Notes: a model not told the origin generated them from the sequence alone. DNA of 64,000 nucleotides from Paenibacillus sp. UNC451MF (GCF_000686845.1 NZ_JMLS01000008.1:248001-312000), one strand, 5' to 3'. Shown: positions 1-7,344, counted from the stretch's first letter. Numbers and translations are program-made.

Positions 1-1
1 A

Positions 2-340
2 CGCTCTATTGCTTTTTACCAAGAAATCGTAGGTTTGACTCTAAAAGATACTCTTATACATTCCAACGGCGTTATGCGACTTGCTTTTTTGGGCTTTGAT
101 CAAGCTGGAGAGACTGAGCTGGAGCTGATTGAGGGATATAATGACAGCTTACCGTTAGAAGGCAAGGTTCATCATATTGCGTTCACTACAGACGATGTAG
201 AAGAAGAATTCGCTCGTATTCAAACGTTGGACGTTAAGCTTATTGATACGGAAATTACGACTCTCCCTAACGGGTCCCGTTATTTCTTCTTTCATGGGCC
301 GGATGGTGAATGGATAGAATTTTTCCAATCAACACGATAA
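2..340 (+). CDS. VOC (glyoxalase/bleomycin resistance) family protein, 5' end outside the window
   Basis: The reading frame is open from base 2 and already codes for a typical VOC half-module (FYQEIVGLTLKDT) before the first possible internal start, a TTG at 35, so the gene begins upstream of the window. About 112 residues are visible. The C-terminal part has the family's usual ending, PNGSRYFFFHGPDGEWIEFFQ, which carries the metal-ligand glutamate (WIEF). VOC proteins of this length act as dimers of beta-alpha-beta-beta-beta modules and include glyoxalase I, fosfomycin and bleomycin resistance proteins and many of unknown role. No substrate can be assigned from the sequence. Confidence 0.85.
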   Translation, partial: RSIAFYQEIVGLTLKDTLIHSNGVMRLAFLGFDQAGETELELIEGYNDSLPLEGKVHHIAFTTDDVEEEFARIQTLDVKLIDTEITTLPNGSRYFFFHGPDGEWIEFFQSTR

Positions 341-418
341 AACCTATTAACCTTGATATGTTATACTAGAACAGCTGGTTTTTCACAAACCGCAAGCAAC
401 TAAGAGGAGTGAAAGACC

Positions 419-1582
419 TTGGCTAAGCAAGCAAGAATCGAAGAGATTCAATATTTACGAGGATTTGCCTTTTTAGCAGTTGTACTGCAGCATTCCATTG
501 GCCATTATGCTTATTTACCCGAAACGGGATTGGAGAATGGCGCGGTGCTTGCATTACTGCTAATTGCAGCTAAATTTGCGGTACCCATGTTTATTTTTAT
601 TACCGGGCTAGTCTTATTCTACAATTATAGAGACAAGGTTCCGTTCGTGCCGTTCGTACGCAAAAGGTTCAAAGATATCATATTGCCATATATTATATGG
701 TCTACCGTTTATGCAATCTTTTTCGAAGAGACGGGAACCAAGATTTGGATAGAGTGTAAGCGAATCTTGCTTGATTGGTTTACAGGAAAGGCCTCATATC
801 ATCTTTGGTATGTCGTTATGAGTATTCAATTGTACTTGTTGTTTCCAGTCGTTCAGAGGGGCGTGTTGTGGGTTTGGAATCGCTCTAAGCCTTGGATGCT
901 GAGAACGGGTTTTGTTCTTCTTTGTCTATTTTACATTTACTTGACGGCGGAAGTTGGGAATATTGGATCTTTCTTTGAAGGGTTGCATATCCCGGTCATC
1001 ACACCACTTTTCACCGAGTATGCGGATCGTAATGCACTTTATTTCTTTATTTATTTTATTATGGGTGCCGCAGTCGGTTTGAATTTTCAACTATGGAAGC
1101 AATGGATGATGACAACGAAATGGCTATGGATCAGCTTGTATCTTATTTGTTGTGTTGTTCTTTTCTACAAGATCATGAGAAGCTTCCAAACTAGCTCCGG
1201 TTACGTTATTCAGTACAATTATACACTCTTGCTCCAGCCGTTTATGGCGCTGTTCCTGCTGTTATCTGTTATTGCTATGAGCATAGCAGCGGTGGTGCTG
1301 CATGAAGGAACGAGCACATGGCTTTGTCAGATTTTCAGTTACTTGGGTAAGCATTCGTATGGGGCGTACTTAGCGCATGCCCTTATGTTAACGGTCGGAA
1401 CTGATTTGACAGACCGATTGCTACCTGGAGGGAACATTTCCGTGCGGACCGTTGCGGCCTTTGTAATTTGTACTTTGCTATCGGTTCTGACTGCCGTAGT
1501 GTTAAGCAAGTTCAATGTCGGTAGATGGACCGTCGGGGCTCCTGCACCGCGCAAGCCGGTTAATCAAGCAAAATCACTATAG
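419..1582 (+). CDS. Acyltransferase family 3 membrane protein
   Basis: This 387-residue protein has about ten hydrophobic segments and the N-terminal signature of the acyltransferase 3 family (RIEEIQYLRGFAFLAVVLQH), where the Arg and the His in the first transmembrane helix are the conserved catalytic residues. Family members O-acylate sugars of cell-wall or exported polysaccharides. The start is a TTG at 419, chosen because a good ribosome site (AGAGGAG) lies about ten bases upstream and the LRG motif follows at the expected distance. A TATACT box near 362 could be its promoter, and a terminator follows at 1605. The acceptor is unknown. Confidence 0.88.
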   Translation: MAKQARIEEIQYLRGFAFLAVVLQHSIGHYAYLPETGLENGAVLALLLIAAKFAVPMFIFITGLVLFYNYRDKVPFVPFVRKRFKDIILPYIIWSTVYAIFFEETGTKIWIECKRILLDWFTGKASYHLWYVVMSIQLYLLFPVVQRGVLWVWNRSKPWMLRTGFVLLCLFYIYLTAEVGNIGSFFEGLHIPVITPLFTEYADRNALYFFIYFIMGAAVGLNFQLWKQWMMTTKWLWISLYLICCVVLFYKIMRSFQTSSGYVIQYNYTLLLQPFMALFLLLSVIAMSIAAVVLHEGTSTWLCQIFSYLGKHSYGAYLAHALMLTVGTDLTDRLLPGGNISVRTVAAFVICTLLSVLTAVVLSKFNVGRWTVGAPAPRKPVNQAKSL

Positions 1583-1604
1583 AATTGGAACAACATTTGT
1601 TGAG

Positions 1605-1639
1605 GTCGTGATCTCGTTAGGGGAGCACGGCTTTTTTTC
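1605..1639 (+). terminator. Rho-independent terminator after the acyltransferase gene
   Basis: An imperfect GC-rich stem (GTCGTGATCTC with GGGAGCACGGC) is followed by seven T residues, about 20 bases after the acyltransferase stop codon. Confidence 0.7.
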
Positions 1640-1703
1640 TTATCTGGAAATAAACTTCACAACATTTACCATTGAATAGAAGAGGTGCATTTTGATTATA
1701 ATT

Positions 1704-1717
1704 AGAACATATGTTCT
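1704..1717 (+). promoter_or_regulatory. LexA/DinR (SOS) box
   Basis: The sequence AGAACATATGTTCT is a perfect 14-base palindrome that matches the Bacillus LexA consensus CGAAC-RNRY-GTTYC in its two GAAC/GTTC arms and in the central bases. It lies just downstream of a TATAAT box (1697-1702), where bound LexA would cover the start of transcription, and 19 bases before the start codon of the small gene at 1736. Confidence 0.7.
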
Positions 1718-1735
1718 ATTGAAGGGGTGGGGTGG

Positions 1736-1951
1736 ATGATTTTGAAGGAGCTACAACGATACACCGGTCGGCGAGTGAACATGATTTACCCGGATCGTCA
1801 TAATAAGTTGACGCAACGTCGTGTTATGATTCATTCAGTTGATAACGTAATGTTTCGAGCTTATTGCTTCGACCGTCGCGCGCCCAGAGTTTTTGCAGTT
1901 AACAGGGTACTGGCCGTGTTCCCTTATACTGAAGCAGCAGCTCAATTGTGA
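1736..1951 (+). CDS. Small WYL-like single-domain protein, SOS-controlled
   Basis: The 71-residue basic protein (MILKELQRYTGRRVNMIYPDR at its start) resembles the beta-barrel WYL-type ligand-binding domain seen at the C-terminus of many DNA-damage regulators: a conserved IYPDR, a TQRRV strand, an AYCF segment and a final FAVNRVLAVFP strand. It has no DNA-binding domain. ATG 1736 is preferred to the in-frame GTG at 1727 because the GAAGGGG ribosome site ends eight bases before it. The LexA box at 1704 suggests expression after DNA damage. WYL domains can bind nucleic acid, but the actual role is unknown. Confidence 0.65.
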   Translation: MILKELQRYTGRRVNMIYPDRHNKLTQRRVMIHSVDNVMFRAYCFDRRAPRVFAVNRVLAVFPYTEAAAQL

Positions 1952-2038
1952 AAATAATATTCTTCTGCTCGCTGTAACGGGTACAATCCGACTGCCGCCT
2001 ACATAGTATACATCAACCCAAGTGTTGAGGTGAGCGCT

Positions 2039-2245
2039 ATGAGTGGAAAAAAAGTCAAAAAGAAAAATACCCCTGTCTCAAGCATTGATAAAAACAAGTT
2101 TAACATGAAAATCGTGACCTCGGATGTGTGCAGCCGCTGCAGAAAATGCGAACGTGGACTCCGTTATTTAGAGAAAATGTCCCAGCCAGGTGCGGTCGGT
2201 AAAGGTGTGCCATGTATTCTCACGAAGGGAAAAGCTTATGTCTAA
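2039..2245 (+). CDS. Small cysteine-rich conserved hypothetical protein
   Basis: This 68-residue protein has a very basic N-terminus (MSGKKVKKKN) and a C-x2-C-x2-C cluster (CSRCRKC) followed by a fourth cysteine near the end (GVPCILTKG), an arrangement that could bind one zinc ion. The ATG at 2039 follows a GAGGTG ribosome site with good spacing; a GTG at 2030 lies inside that site. A terminator at 2262 closes the gene. It appears to be a single-gene unit. I do not recognise a function. Confidence 0.6.
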   Translation: MSGKKVKKKNTPVSSIDKNKFNMKIVTSDVCSRCRKCERGLRYLEKMSQPGAVGKGVPCILTKGKAYV

Positions 2246-2261
2246 ACGAAACAGGTGAGGG

Positions 2262-2286
2262 GGTCCGTGAACCGCGGGCCTTTTTT
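2262..2286 (+). terminator. Rho-independent terminator
   Basis: A six-pair GC stem (GGTCCG with CGGGCC) and a seven-base loop are followed by TTTTTT, 16 bases after the stop codon at 2245. Confidence 0.8.
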
Positions 2287-2410
2287 GCTGCGAGAAAGAT
2301 AGGGTGCTTTTTACAAGGGAATAGGTTTATAGGGAAGCTTTCTATCAAAGACTGTGATAATATGGTAACAGTGCAATTGCAGGCAATCCAAGACATCGGA
2401 GGAATTCTGA

Positions 2411-2770
2411 ATGGATGAAAGAACTTTAAGACGTGTAGTGATGAACACTCCTTTTTCTTATCCGTTAGTGGAAGGAAATGTGTTAAATACCCGGGTAACT
2501 GATCCGCGTCTCAAAACAAAATGCTGTTACTTAACGGTCGTTACATTAAGCGAAGACTGTGCTAAAGAAATTTTTATTAAGCCGGATGCCAGCTTTATTG
2601 TGACTCAAGCTAAGTATCAGTATGGAACATTTGAATTGAATGTTGCACGAGAGATTGAAGGAGATTCCGTTGACTACAAGGATCTGGAGAAGTATGTGGG
2701 GAAAGAGCATATGGAATTGATCGATAATCGTTTGTATTTTTACTTGCATAAATCTCTTTCTAAGTTTTAA
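2411..2770 (+). CDS. Conserved hypothetical protein (119 aa)
   Basis: The ATG follows a strong GGAGGAATT ribosome site. The protein is soluble, mixed alpha/beta, with no signal peptide or membrane segment; it has two adjacent cysteines (KCCYLTVV) in a predicted strand and an acidic middle part. No known motif is recognisable. It stands alone between a terminator upstream (2262) and one downstream (2872), so it is probably transcribed on its own. Function unknown. Confidence 0.6.
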   Translation: MDERTLRRVVMNTPFSYPLVEGNVLNTRVTDPRLKTKCCYLTVVTLSEDCAKEIFIKPDASFIVTQAKYQYGTFELNVAREIEGDSVDYKDLEKYVGKEHMELIDNRLYFYLHKSLSKF

Positions 2771-2871
2771 AAGTCCTACATAGGTTCGCATTAGGAATGA
2801 TGGTGAGAAATAGCGGTCGTAATGCACATAAATACATAGTAACACCATCGAAGAACTATTATTCTAGGTCA

Positions 2872-2918
2872 AAAGATAGGCTTATTCCTTCTAAGGGAAT
2901 GAAGTCTATCTTTTTTTT
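2872..2918 (+). terminator. Strong rho-independent terminator
   Basis: A stem of about 17 pairs (AAAGATAGGCTTATTCC against GGGAATGAAGTCTATCTTT, one bulged base and one G-T pair) is followed by eight T residues. It lies about 100 bases after the stop codon of the gene at 2411. Confidence 0.85.
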
Positions 2919-2938
2919 GCGAATTTATATGTAAATCA

Positions 2939-2966
2939 TTGACTACGAACAAATGTTTGCTATAAT
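2939..2966 (+). promoter_or_regulatory. SigA-type promoter with a LexA box between the -35 and -10 elements
   Basis: TTGACT (2939-2944) and TATAAT (2961-2966) are separated by 16 bases. The spacer contains CGAACAAATGTTTG (2946-2959), which matches the Bacillus LexA box (CGAAC-RNRY-GTTYC) except for the last base. Repressor bound here would block RNA polymerase directly. Confidence 0.75.
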
Positions 2967-2975
2967 AGATTTATA

Positions 2976-2987
2976 GAACTAGTGTTC
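2976..2987 (+). promoter_or_regulatory. Second LexA-type box
   Basis: GAACTAGTGTTC has perfect GAAC/GTTC arms with the required four-base spacing and lies 30 bases downstream of the first box, over the likely start of transcription. Paired operators are usual for tightly repressed SOS genes. Confidence 0.6.
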
Positions 2988-3011
2988 CTATTTTTGAGAG
3001 GGGTGTATGCT

Positions 3012-3308
3012 ATGAATTCGACAAAAGTTAGATTTATTGAACGTGACTATTTTAGAACGATGATGGTAAGCCATAGTAGTTATTTAAATGATAGTCAAAT
3101 CGAAAAAATCCTTGATACGGCTGATACGCATTGGGTTGATCTTACTTTTAAATTTTTCGATGATGGTTCGTTAACTATTATCGATAATGATACGGATCTG
3201 CATATCCCTCTCAAGGATCTTAGGGGAGCCGCTTATGATTTTTACGTGAGACAAAGAATTAGTATGATACGAACGAATCTGGAGAATAAAATACTTCAGT
3301 CTGCGTAA
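3012..3308 (+). CDS. Small SOS-regulated hypothetical protein (98 aa)
   Basis: The ATG at 3012 follows a GAGAGGGG ribosome site; a TTG-type start nearer 2982 would lie inside the operator and is rejected. The product is a soluble, slightly acidic protein with several aromatic residues and a C-terminal amphipathic helix (YDFYVRQRISMIRTNLENKI). I recognise no family. The two LexA boxes over its promoter are the main functional clue: in Bacillales such small damage-induced genes include cell-division inhibitors (YneA type) and repair accessory proteins. It has no LysM or membrane segment, so it is not an obvious YneA. Confidence 0.65.
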   Translation: MNSTKVRFIERDYFRTMMVSHSSYLNDSQIEKILDTADTHWVDLTFKFFDDGSLTIIDNDTDLHIPLKDLRGAAYDFYVRQRISMIRTNLENKILQSA

Positions 3309-3388
3309 ACTTCCTTCTTACTACCATTTTATTTGTAATCCCAAATGAGCTATATTAAGGGAACGACATAAATAAGGGAGTATGAACG

Positions 3389-3616
3389 ATGATGGATACA
3401 GGGTTCAGAGTCAGACTTAAGCAGCTGCGGATGCAGCAAGATATCTCATTACGTAAGCTTGGTGAAAAAGCCGGTGTAAGTTATTCCATTTTAAATTCTA
3501 TTGAGAATGGGAGATTCCAGCCATCTAGAGAGACGGTAATCGCATTGGCTCATGCATTGAGATACGAGCCTATTACAGAATTATTAGTTCTTTCAGGCTA
3601 TGTTGACGAGGTTTGA
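3389..3616 (+). CDS. XRE-family helix-turn-helix regulator (75 aa)
   Basis: The protein is essentially a single lambda-repressor-like HTH: RLKQLRMQQDISLRKLGEKAG followed by the recognition helix VSYSILNSIENGRFQPS, then ETVIALAHAL. It lacks any sensor or oligomerisation domain beyond the five-helix fold. The ATG at 3389 follows AAGGGAG with nine-base spacing. Such single-domain regulators often control neighbouring genes; the adjacent two-gene unit at 3700 or the SOS genes upstream are possible targets, but nothing in the sequence proves this. Confidence 0.85.
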   Translation: MMDTGFRVRLKQLRMQQDISLRKLGEKAGVSYSILNSIENGRFQPSRETVIALAHALRYEPITELLVLSGYVDEV

Positions 3617-3639
3617 ATGGGTCGTTAATACTACTTAAT

Positions 3640-3669
3640 TCGACAAATTATTCCAAAGTATAGTATAAT
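3640..3669 (+). promoter_or_regulatory. Promoter of the short-ORF pair at 3700
   Basis: TCGACA (3640-3645) and a consensus TATAAT (3664-3669) are 18 bases apart. The expected start of transcription lies about 25 bases before the ATG at 3700. Confidence 0.6.
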
Positions 3670-3699
3670 GGTAACGGGTATAGAGAGAGGAGTGTTCCT

Positions 3700-3789
3700 A
3701 TGTTACTTATTTGGAATTTTATCGGCTTGATTTTGCTATGTACAATTCTTTATTTGTCAATAAAAACACTTCTGCAAAAGGTGGATTAA
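3700..3789 (+). CDS. 29-residue single-span membrane peptide
   Basis: This short frame starts with ATG eight to ten bases after GAGAGAGGAG and codes for MLLIWNFIGLILLCTILYLS then IKTLLQKVD, that is, one transmembrane helix with a basic tail. It is too short for most gene finders. The promoter at 3640 and the well-placed ribosome site support it, and its stop codon lies eight bases before the next start, which suggests coupled translation. Small membrane peptides of this kind can be leader peptides, toxins or subunits of membrane complexes; I cannot tell which. Confidence 0.5.
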   Translation: MLLIWNFIGLILLCTILYLSIKTLLQKVD

Positions 3790-3797
3790 CAGCACAG

Positions 3798-3974
3798 ATG
3801 GACAGCAAACGAAACATCTCCTTATTTAAGACAGAAGATCAAGAAACGTTAAGACTCAATAGACTTATGCGTGAAATTAAACGTATGATGAACAGTAAGC
3901 AAGAGCAGGGCACCTTAAAACGTTTTCTGCATTATAAGAAGAAACCAAAGACGAAACCACAGGGATGGTCTTGA
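3798..3974 (+). CDS. Small basic hypothetical protein downstream of the membrane peptide
   Basis: The ATG at 3798 begins a 58-residue, strongly basic protein (MDSKRNISLFKTEDQETL to KKKPKTKPQGWS). A longer version from 3711 would overlap the membrane-peptide frame and has no ribosome site, so the shorter form is preferred; AAAGGTGG at 3777 can serve it. The central part (RLNRLMREIKRMMNSK) is a likely amphipathic helix. With the 29-residue peptide it forms a compact two-gene unit. The basic tail suggests nucleic-acid or membrane-surface contact. Function unknown. Confidence 0.5.
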   Translation: MDSKRNISLFKTEDQETLRLNRLMREIKRMMNSKQEQGTLKRFLHYKKKPKTKPQGWS

Positions 3975-4219
3975 AAATTACATATAGATTGGAAATGAAG
4001 TTCTTAAATCAATAATTTGTGAATGCGGTTGATATAGTCAATGGCATTCTTTTTTTGTTCCTCATAGGAAAAAGAAGTCAGAAACATGCTTTTGGAATTG
4101 GAAAAATAATGATAAAATTGTAAAGATATATATAGGGTGTATGAGCAGACCATGGCGGATTTTCCCGAATGTAGATGAAAGCATTCCAATTCCTGCATGA
4201 TAAAAAGAGGTGTAGTAGA

Positions 4220-5044
4220 TTGAGAATGGCGTTTACTGTCGACGTAGAGGATTGGTTTTGCAGCCCGGAATTGACGCTCGATGAATGGGAACGGTTAGAA
4301 TTAAGAATTGAGCGGCCGATTTATCAAATTTTAGATCTATTGGACGAACAGAATGCCAAAGGGACTTTTTTTGTATTGGGTTGGATTGCGGAAAAAAGAC
4401 CTTACGTGGTCAAAGAAATAGCCAGGAGAGGTCATGAAATCGCATCGCACGGATACTCACATCGGTTGGTTTACCAACAGTCGACAACCGAGTTTAGAGA
4501 GGATATACGGAAGTCCAAACATATATTGGAGCAAATTACCGGGATGAAGGTTGACGGCTATCGAGCGCCCTGTTTTTCCATAACCGAACCTGCACTAGAT
4601 ATCTTGAGTGAAGAGGGCTTCTTGTATGATTCAAGCGTAATTCCAAATACATTGAATGCGTTGTATTCCAAATTTAATTTAGCTCCTTCATTGCTTACTC
4701 CGTTCAAAATAAAAGATAATCTGTGGGAAATTCCTATGCCGGTTTTGAATGTAGGACGAGTTAATATCCCTTGGGGTGGAGGCGGTTATTTTCGAATCTA
4801 TCCGTATCGTATGTTTAACCGAGGAGCCAGAAGTATCATTAATAATCAGGGTTCTTTTATTTTCTATACCCATCCATATGATTTGGACGAAGGGCAACCG
4901 CAAATTTTTAATACTTCCTGGATTAATAGCATTAGGCGCTACTACGGATTGAAGCATACAGCTATGAAATTGCGGCGCTTAATATCTCATTATTCGTGTA
5001 CCTCTATTCGTGAATATCATTCACACATTTTTGAGGGGAAATAA
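4220..5044 (+). CDS. NodB-type polysaccharide deacetylase, PEP-CTERM-locus subfamily
   Basis: The protein has the NodB fold: motif 1 TVDVEDW with the catalytic base and metal-binding Asp, motif 2 ASHGYSH with the metal-binding His pair, motif 3 YRAPCFS, and a late FYTHPYDLD. The GGGYFRIYPY stretch and the HPYDLD ending are typical of the deacetylases found beside exosortase/EPS loci in Gram-negative bacteria. It has no signal peptide, so it may act on a lipid-linked precursor at the inner face of the membrane. Starts at TTG 4220 or ATG 4226 fit the AAGAGGTG ribosome site; the ATG at 4175 has none. About 274 residues. The methyltransferase follows after six bases. Confidence 0.85.
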   Translation: MRMAFTVDVEDWFCSPELTLDEWERLELRIERPIYQILDLLDEQNAKGTFFVLGWIAEKRPYVVKEIARRGHEIASHGYSHRLVYQQSTTEFREDIRKSKHILEQITGMKVDGYRAPCFSITEPALDILSEEGFLYDSSVIPNTLNALYSKFNLAPSLLTPFKIKDNLWEIPMPVLNVGRVNIPWGGGGYFRIYPYRMFNRGARSIINNQGSFIFYTHPYDLDEGQPQIFNTSWINSIRRYYGLKHTAMKLRRLISHYSCTSIREYHSHIFEGK

Positions 5045-5050
5045 GCAGTT

Positions 5051-5917
5051 ATGGACATAAGACATGAGATTTTGTTGAATGAGGGGCTGCTGCGAAGTGT
5101 AACCGCTATCTATTGCAAGGAATTTGGAATAAGTAGATTTTCATTACAAAGTCCGGATGAGGTAGCTTTGCAAGCTTTGGCTGCCAACGGCGTTCTTACA
5201 CCAGATTTTAAGCTCCAAGACTATCGGTTTGGTTACACCTGTTATGAATATTATCGCCAGACTATAGAGCCTGATTATTTTGACAGGCTGTTACTGAAGG
5301 AGTCTGTGGATCGGAAGTACATTTTGGATTTATGCTGTGGAGGTGGAGCTACAATCCATACTCTATTACAGCATCGACCTCAAGTTATCTATGGAGTAGA
5401 TTCTGACGAATACCAAATGGAGCTGCTTCACTCCTTTTACAGTAAGCTGGAGAGCCGTGGCACTAAAGTTGTAACGAAGGTTGACGATGCTCATACGATC
5501 CCGTTGGACGACCAATCGGTTGATTTCGTTATCTGCCGAGTAGCTTTGCAGTACTTAAATGAGGAGCAAGCCCTGCGAGATATGAAACGTGTGCTGCAGC
5601 CCCAAGGAAAGCTATTTTTGCTTGTTCATGGCCTAGGGTACATCTATGATTATCTTTTTACTAGAAAAGGAGTGTTTCGCAAGCAGCTTTTGAGCTTTAT
5701 TTTGCAGAAAAGGGATCGATACAGTACGTCAGCTCAAAATGGCCGTTCAAGAGCTCATGTTCTTACTATTCGTCGAGTAAAAAGTATTTTGACTGCGTTG
5801 GGATTTGTGAATATTCAGCTTTATACGGACAGGGAAATGATGAGTTTAGGATGGTTTCCTGTTTACTTTGCTATTGTTGCTGAGCGTAAAAATGTTAGTA
5901 TAGGAGAAAAGCAATGA
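5051..5917 (+). CDS. Class I SAM-dependent methyltransferase
   Basis: The 288-residue protein has a helical N-terminal region of about 85 residues and then a Rossmann methyltransferase domain: motif I YILDLCCGGGATIHTLL (residues 93-110), the acidic end of strand 2 (YGVDSDE), and motif IV-like DDQSVDFVICRVALQYL before an MKRVLQPQGKLFLLVH segment. This is the usual pattern of small-molecule or lipid methyltransferases of the UbiE/BioC type. It is probably cotranscribed with the deacetylase and translationally coupled to the short frame at 5914, so it may modify the same glycan or lipid. Its substrate is unknown. Confidence 0.85.
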   Translation: MDIRHEILLNEGLLRSVTAIYCKEFGISRFSLQSPDEVALQALAANGVLTPDFKLQDYRFGYTCYEYYRQTIEPDYFDRLLLKESVDRKYILDLCCGGGATIHTLLQHRPQVIYGVDSDEYQMELLHSFYSKLESRGTKVVTKVDDAHTIPLDDQSVDFVICRVALQYLNEEQALRDMKRVLQPQGKLFLLVHGLGYIYDYLFTRKGVFRKQLLSFILQKRDRYSTSAQNGRSRAHVLTIRRVKSILTALGFVNIQLYTDREMMSLGWFPVYFAIVAERKNVSIGEKQ

Positions 5918-5991
5918 GTTGGTTAAGATTTGAAGGAATCGATCCGGAGGAGCAAGGGTTTTGTATAGACGGAGTTCGGTATGAAGGATGA
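5914..5991 (+). pseudogene. Short coupled ORF (25 aa), possible remnant of a third operon gene
   Basis: An ATG overlaps the methyltransferase stop (ATGA) and has an excellent AGGAGAAAAGCA ribosome site. The frame gives MSWLRFEGIDPEEQGFCIDG and then VRYEG before a TGA. The strong coupling signals in front of only 25 codons suggest that a longer gene once continued here and was cut off. No homologous continuation is visible in the next 150 bases in any frame. A genuine short peptide cannot be excluded. Confidence 0.4.
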
Positions 5992-6112
5992 AGGGGAAAT
6001 CACATGATGGAACATGTATAATCCAACCTCAATGCTACTAACACTCTTTAATTCGTATCAAATTAGTATCAATAGCAGAGGATGGTTTCACCAAAACCCT
6101 ATAGAAAAAGCA

Positions 6113-6140
6113 AAAGAACCTTGATTCCTCAAGGTTCTTT
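6113..6140 (-). terminator. Terminator of the tRNA-Val gene
   Basis: AAAGAACCTTGA and TCAAGGTTCTTT form a perfect 12-pair stem with a four-base loop just beyond the 3' end of the tRNA. On the minus strand it is followed by a T-rich stretch. Confidence 0.8.
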
Positions 6141-6145
6141 AAGTA

Positions 6146-6217
6146 TGACCTGTGCTGGGTTCGAACCAGCGACCCCTACCCTGTCAAGATAGTGCTCTCC
6201 CGCTGAGCTAACAAGTC
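6146..6217 (-). tRNA. tRNA-Val (anticodon GAC)
   Basis: On the minus strand all four arms fold: acceptor stem GACTTGT with ACAGGTC and discriminator A, D arm GCTC...GAGC, anticodon stem CTATC/GGTAG with loop TTGACAG (anticodon GAC, reading valine GUC and GUU), five-base variable loop, and T arm GCTGG-TTCGAAC-CCAGC. Total 72 bases. CCA is not encoded. A consensus promoter and a terminator flank it, so it is a single-tRNA transcription unit. Confidence 0.93.
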
Positions 6218-6252
6218 TTATTATATTGTCCGCTTCGTTAGCGACAAGTAAT

Positions 6253-6281
6253 AATATACCAAGATGTTTTATCAATGTCAA
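6253..6281 (-). promoter_or_regulatory. SigA promoter of the tRNA-Val gene
   Basis: On the minus strand TTGACA and TATATT are separated by 17 bases and lie about 35 bases upstream of the tRNA 5' end. Confidence 0.8.
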
Positions 6282-6360
6282 CTGTTTTGATTAAAAAAAT
6301 ATGAATAAGCGGCTTCATAGTATTATGAAGAAGTTTGCAGCACGCAGAACGACACCATGT

Positions 6361-6368
6361 GCTATAAT
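6361..6368 (+). promoter_or_regulatory. Extended -10 promoter for the methyltransferase-like gene at 6403
   Basis: TGC-TATAAT is a consensus -10 hexamer with the upstream TGn extension, which compensates for the absence of a good -35 box. It decides the start of the following gene: the open frame reaches back to 6301, but codons before about 6375 would not be transcribed from it. Confidence 0.6.
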
Positions 6369-6402
6369 ACTAGGATACCAACCTAGTGAAAGAAGGTACA
6401 GG

Positions 6403-7344
6403 ATGAGGGAGTTTCAACGGTCGTTTCAACCTATTCAATTGCAGGTGCATCAGGAGCAAACCCAGGACGATGCAGTCGATTGGGGTAGTAAGGAATGGGG
6501 TACTCATCGATTTCATATTCGACAGCTATTAAACCATGCTATCGATCAGCTGCAGGTTAAGGATAAGGCAGCAGTACTCGGAGCGGGTACTCATGGAGAT
6601 GTGGATTTGCCTGAGCTGGCTGATCATTTTATGCAGGTCACCGTGCTGGATACAGAGCCTAATGCATTGGAAGAGATCATAGAGTCTAGCGGCGGCGTGA
6701 TCTCGGGTAAATTGAAGTCGGTCATTAATGTCGACTATACTTGCTTGGATCAAGTGCAGTTTTATGAGACTTGGGAGGAAATGCTGCTGAATCAAGCTCC
6801 GGCATCCGAGATGGCAGCTTATATAAAAGATTGTGCATTCCGTGTCCGTCATCGCGAAGCTTTTCCACAATGGAAGAAGAGCTTCTCTCTTGTCGTGTCT
6901 TCCTCCGTACATACGCAGCTGTTTTACATTCATGCATTGACCCAATTTGCCGGTTACGCCGAGCAGTATGCTGAATTGGAAGTGCGTCAGGTGATAGAAG
7001 CGTTAGCGTATCTTCGTAACAGTCTGATTACAGACTATAATAAGCTGTTAATGACACTATTGAAGCCGGATGGGAAACTTGTGCTGTGGTCGGATATGAT
7101 ACGTTTGGACGAGCATAACGAGAACTTGCTGGAGAGTTTATATCAGTTGAAAACCGAAGAACAGAGGGTTCGCTTTTTGTTTCAGGCATTCGGGCAATAT
7201 GGGATGGAGCCAGCCGTACTCGGTATGAAAGATATACATGATCACCTGCAGCACGATAACCAAATGTTCAAGTGCTGGGTATGGATGACAGGTGAAGATA
7301 AGAAATACATTACAGCCGGTTTTTCCGGTAGCTTTCGCGGATAA
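6403..7344 (+). CDS. Putative class I methyltransferase-like protein
   Basis: From ATG 6403 (ribosome site AGAAGG, spacing six) the product has 313 residues. A glycine-rich AAVLGAGTHGDVDLPELA near residues 56-73 and VTVLDTEPNAL about 20 residues later look like motif I and the acidic strand-2 end of a SAM-binding Rossmann fold, and a late LLKPDGKLVLWSDM resembles the motif VI region. The family seems specific to Paenibacillus-like bacteria, and the substrate is unknown. It is followed at 43 bases by a kinase-like gene, so both may share a transcript. Confidence 0.65.
   Translation: MREFQRSFQPIQLQVHQEQTQDDAVDWGSKEWGTHRFHIRQLLNHAIDQLQVKDKAAVLGAGTHGDVDLPELADHFMQVTVLDTEPNALEEIIESSGGVISGKLKSVINVDYTCLDQVQFYETWEEMLLNQAPASEMAAYIKDCAFRVRHREAFPQWKKSFSLVVSSSVHTQLFYIHALTQFAGYAEQYAELEVRQVIEALAYLRNSLITDYNKLLMTLLKPDGKLVLWSDMIRLDEHNENLLESLYQLKTEEQRVRFLFQAFGQYGMEPAVLGMKDIHDHLQHDNQMFKCWVWMTGEDKKYITAGFSGSFRG

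Noticed and set aside
2212-2418. A 68-codon plus-strand frame
   Set aside because: It starts inside the cysteine-rich gene and reads through the terminator at 2262.
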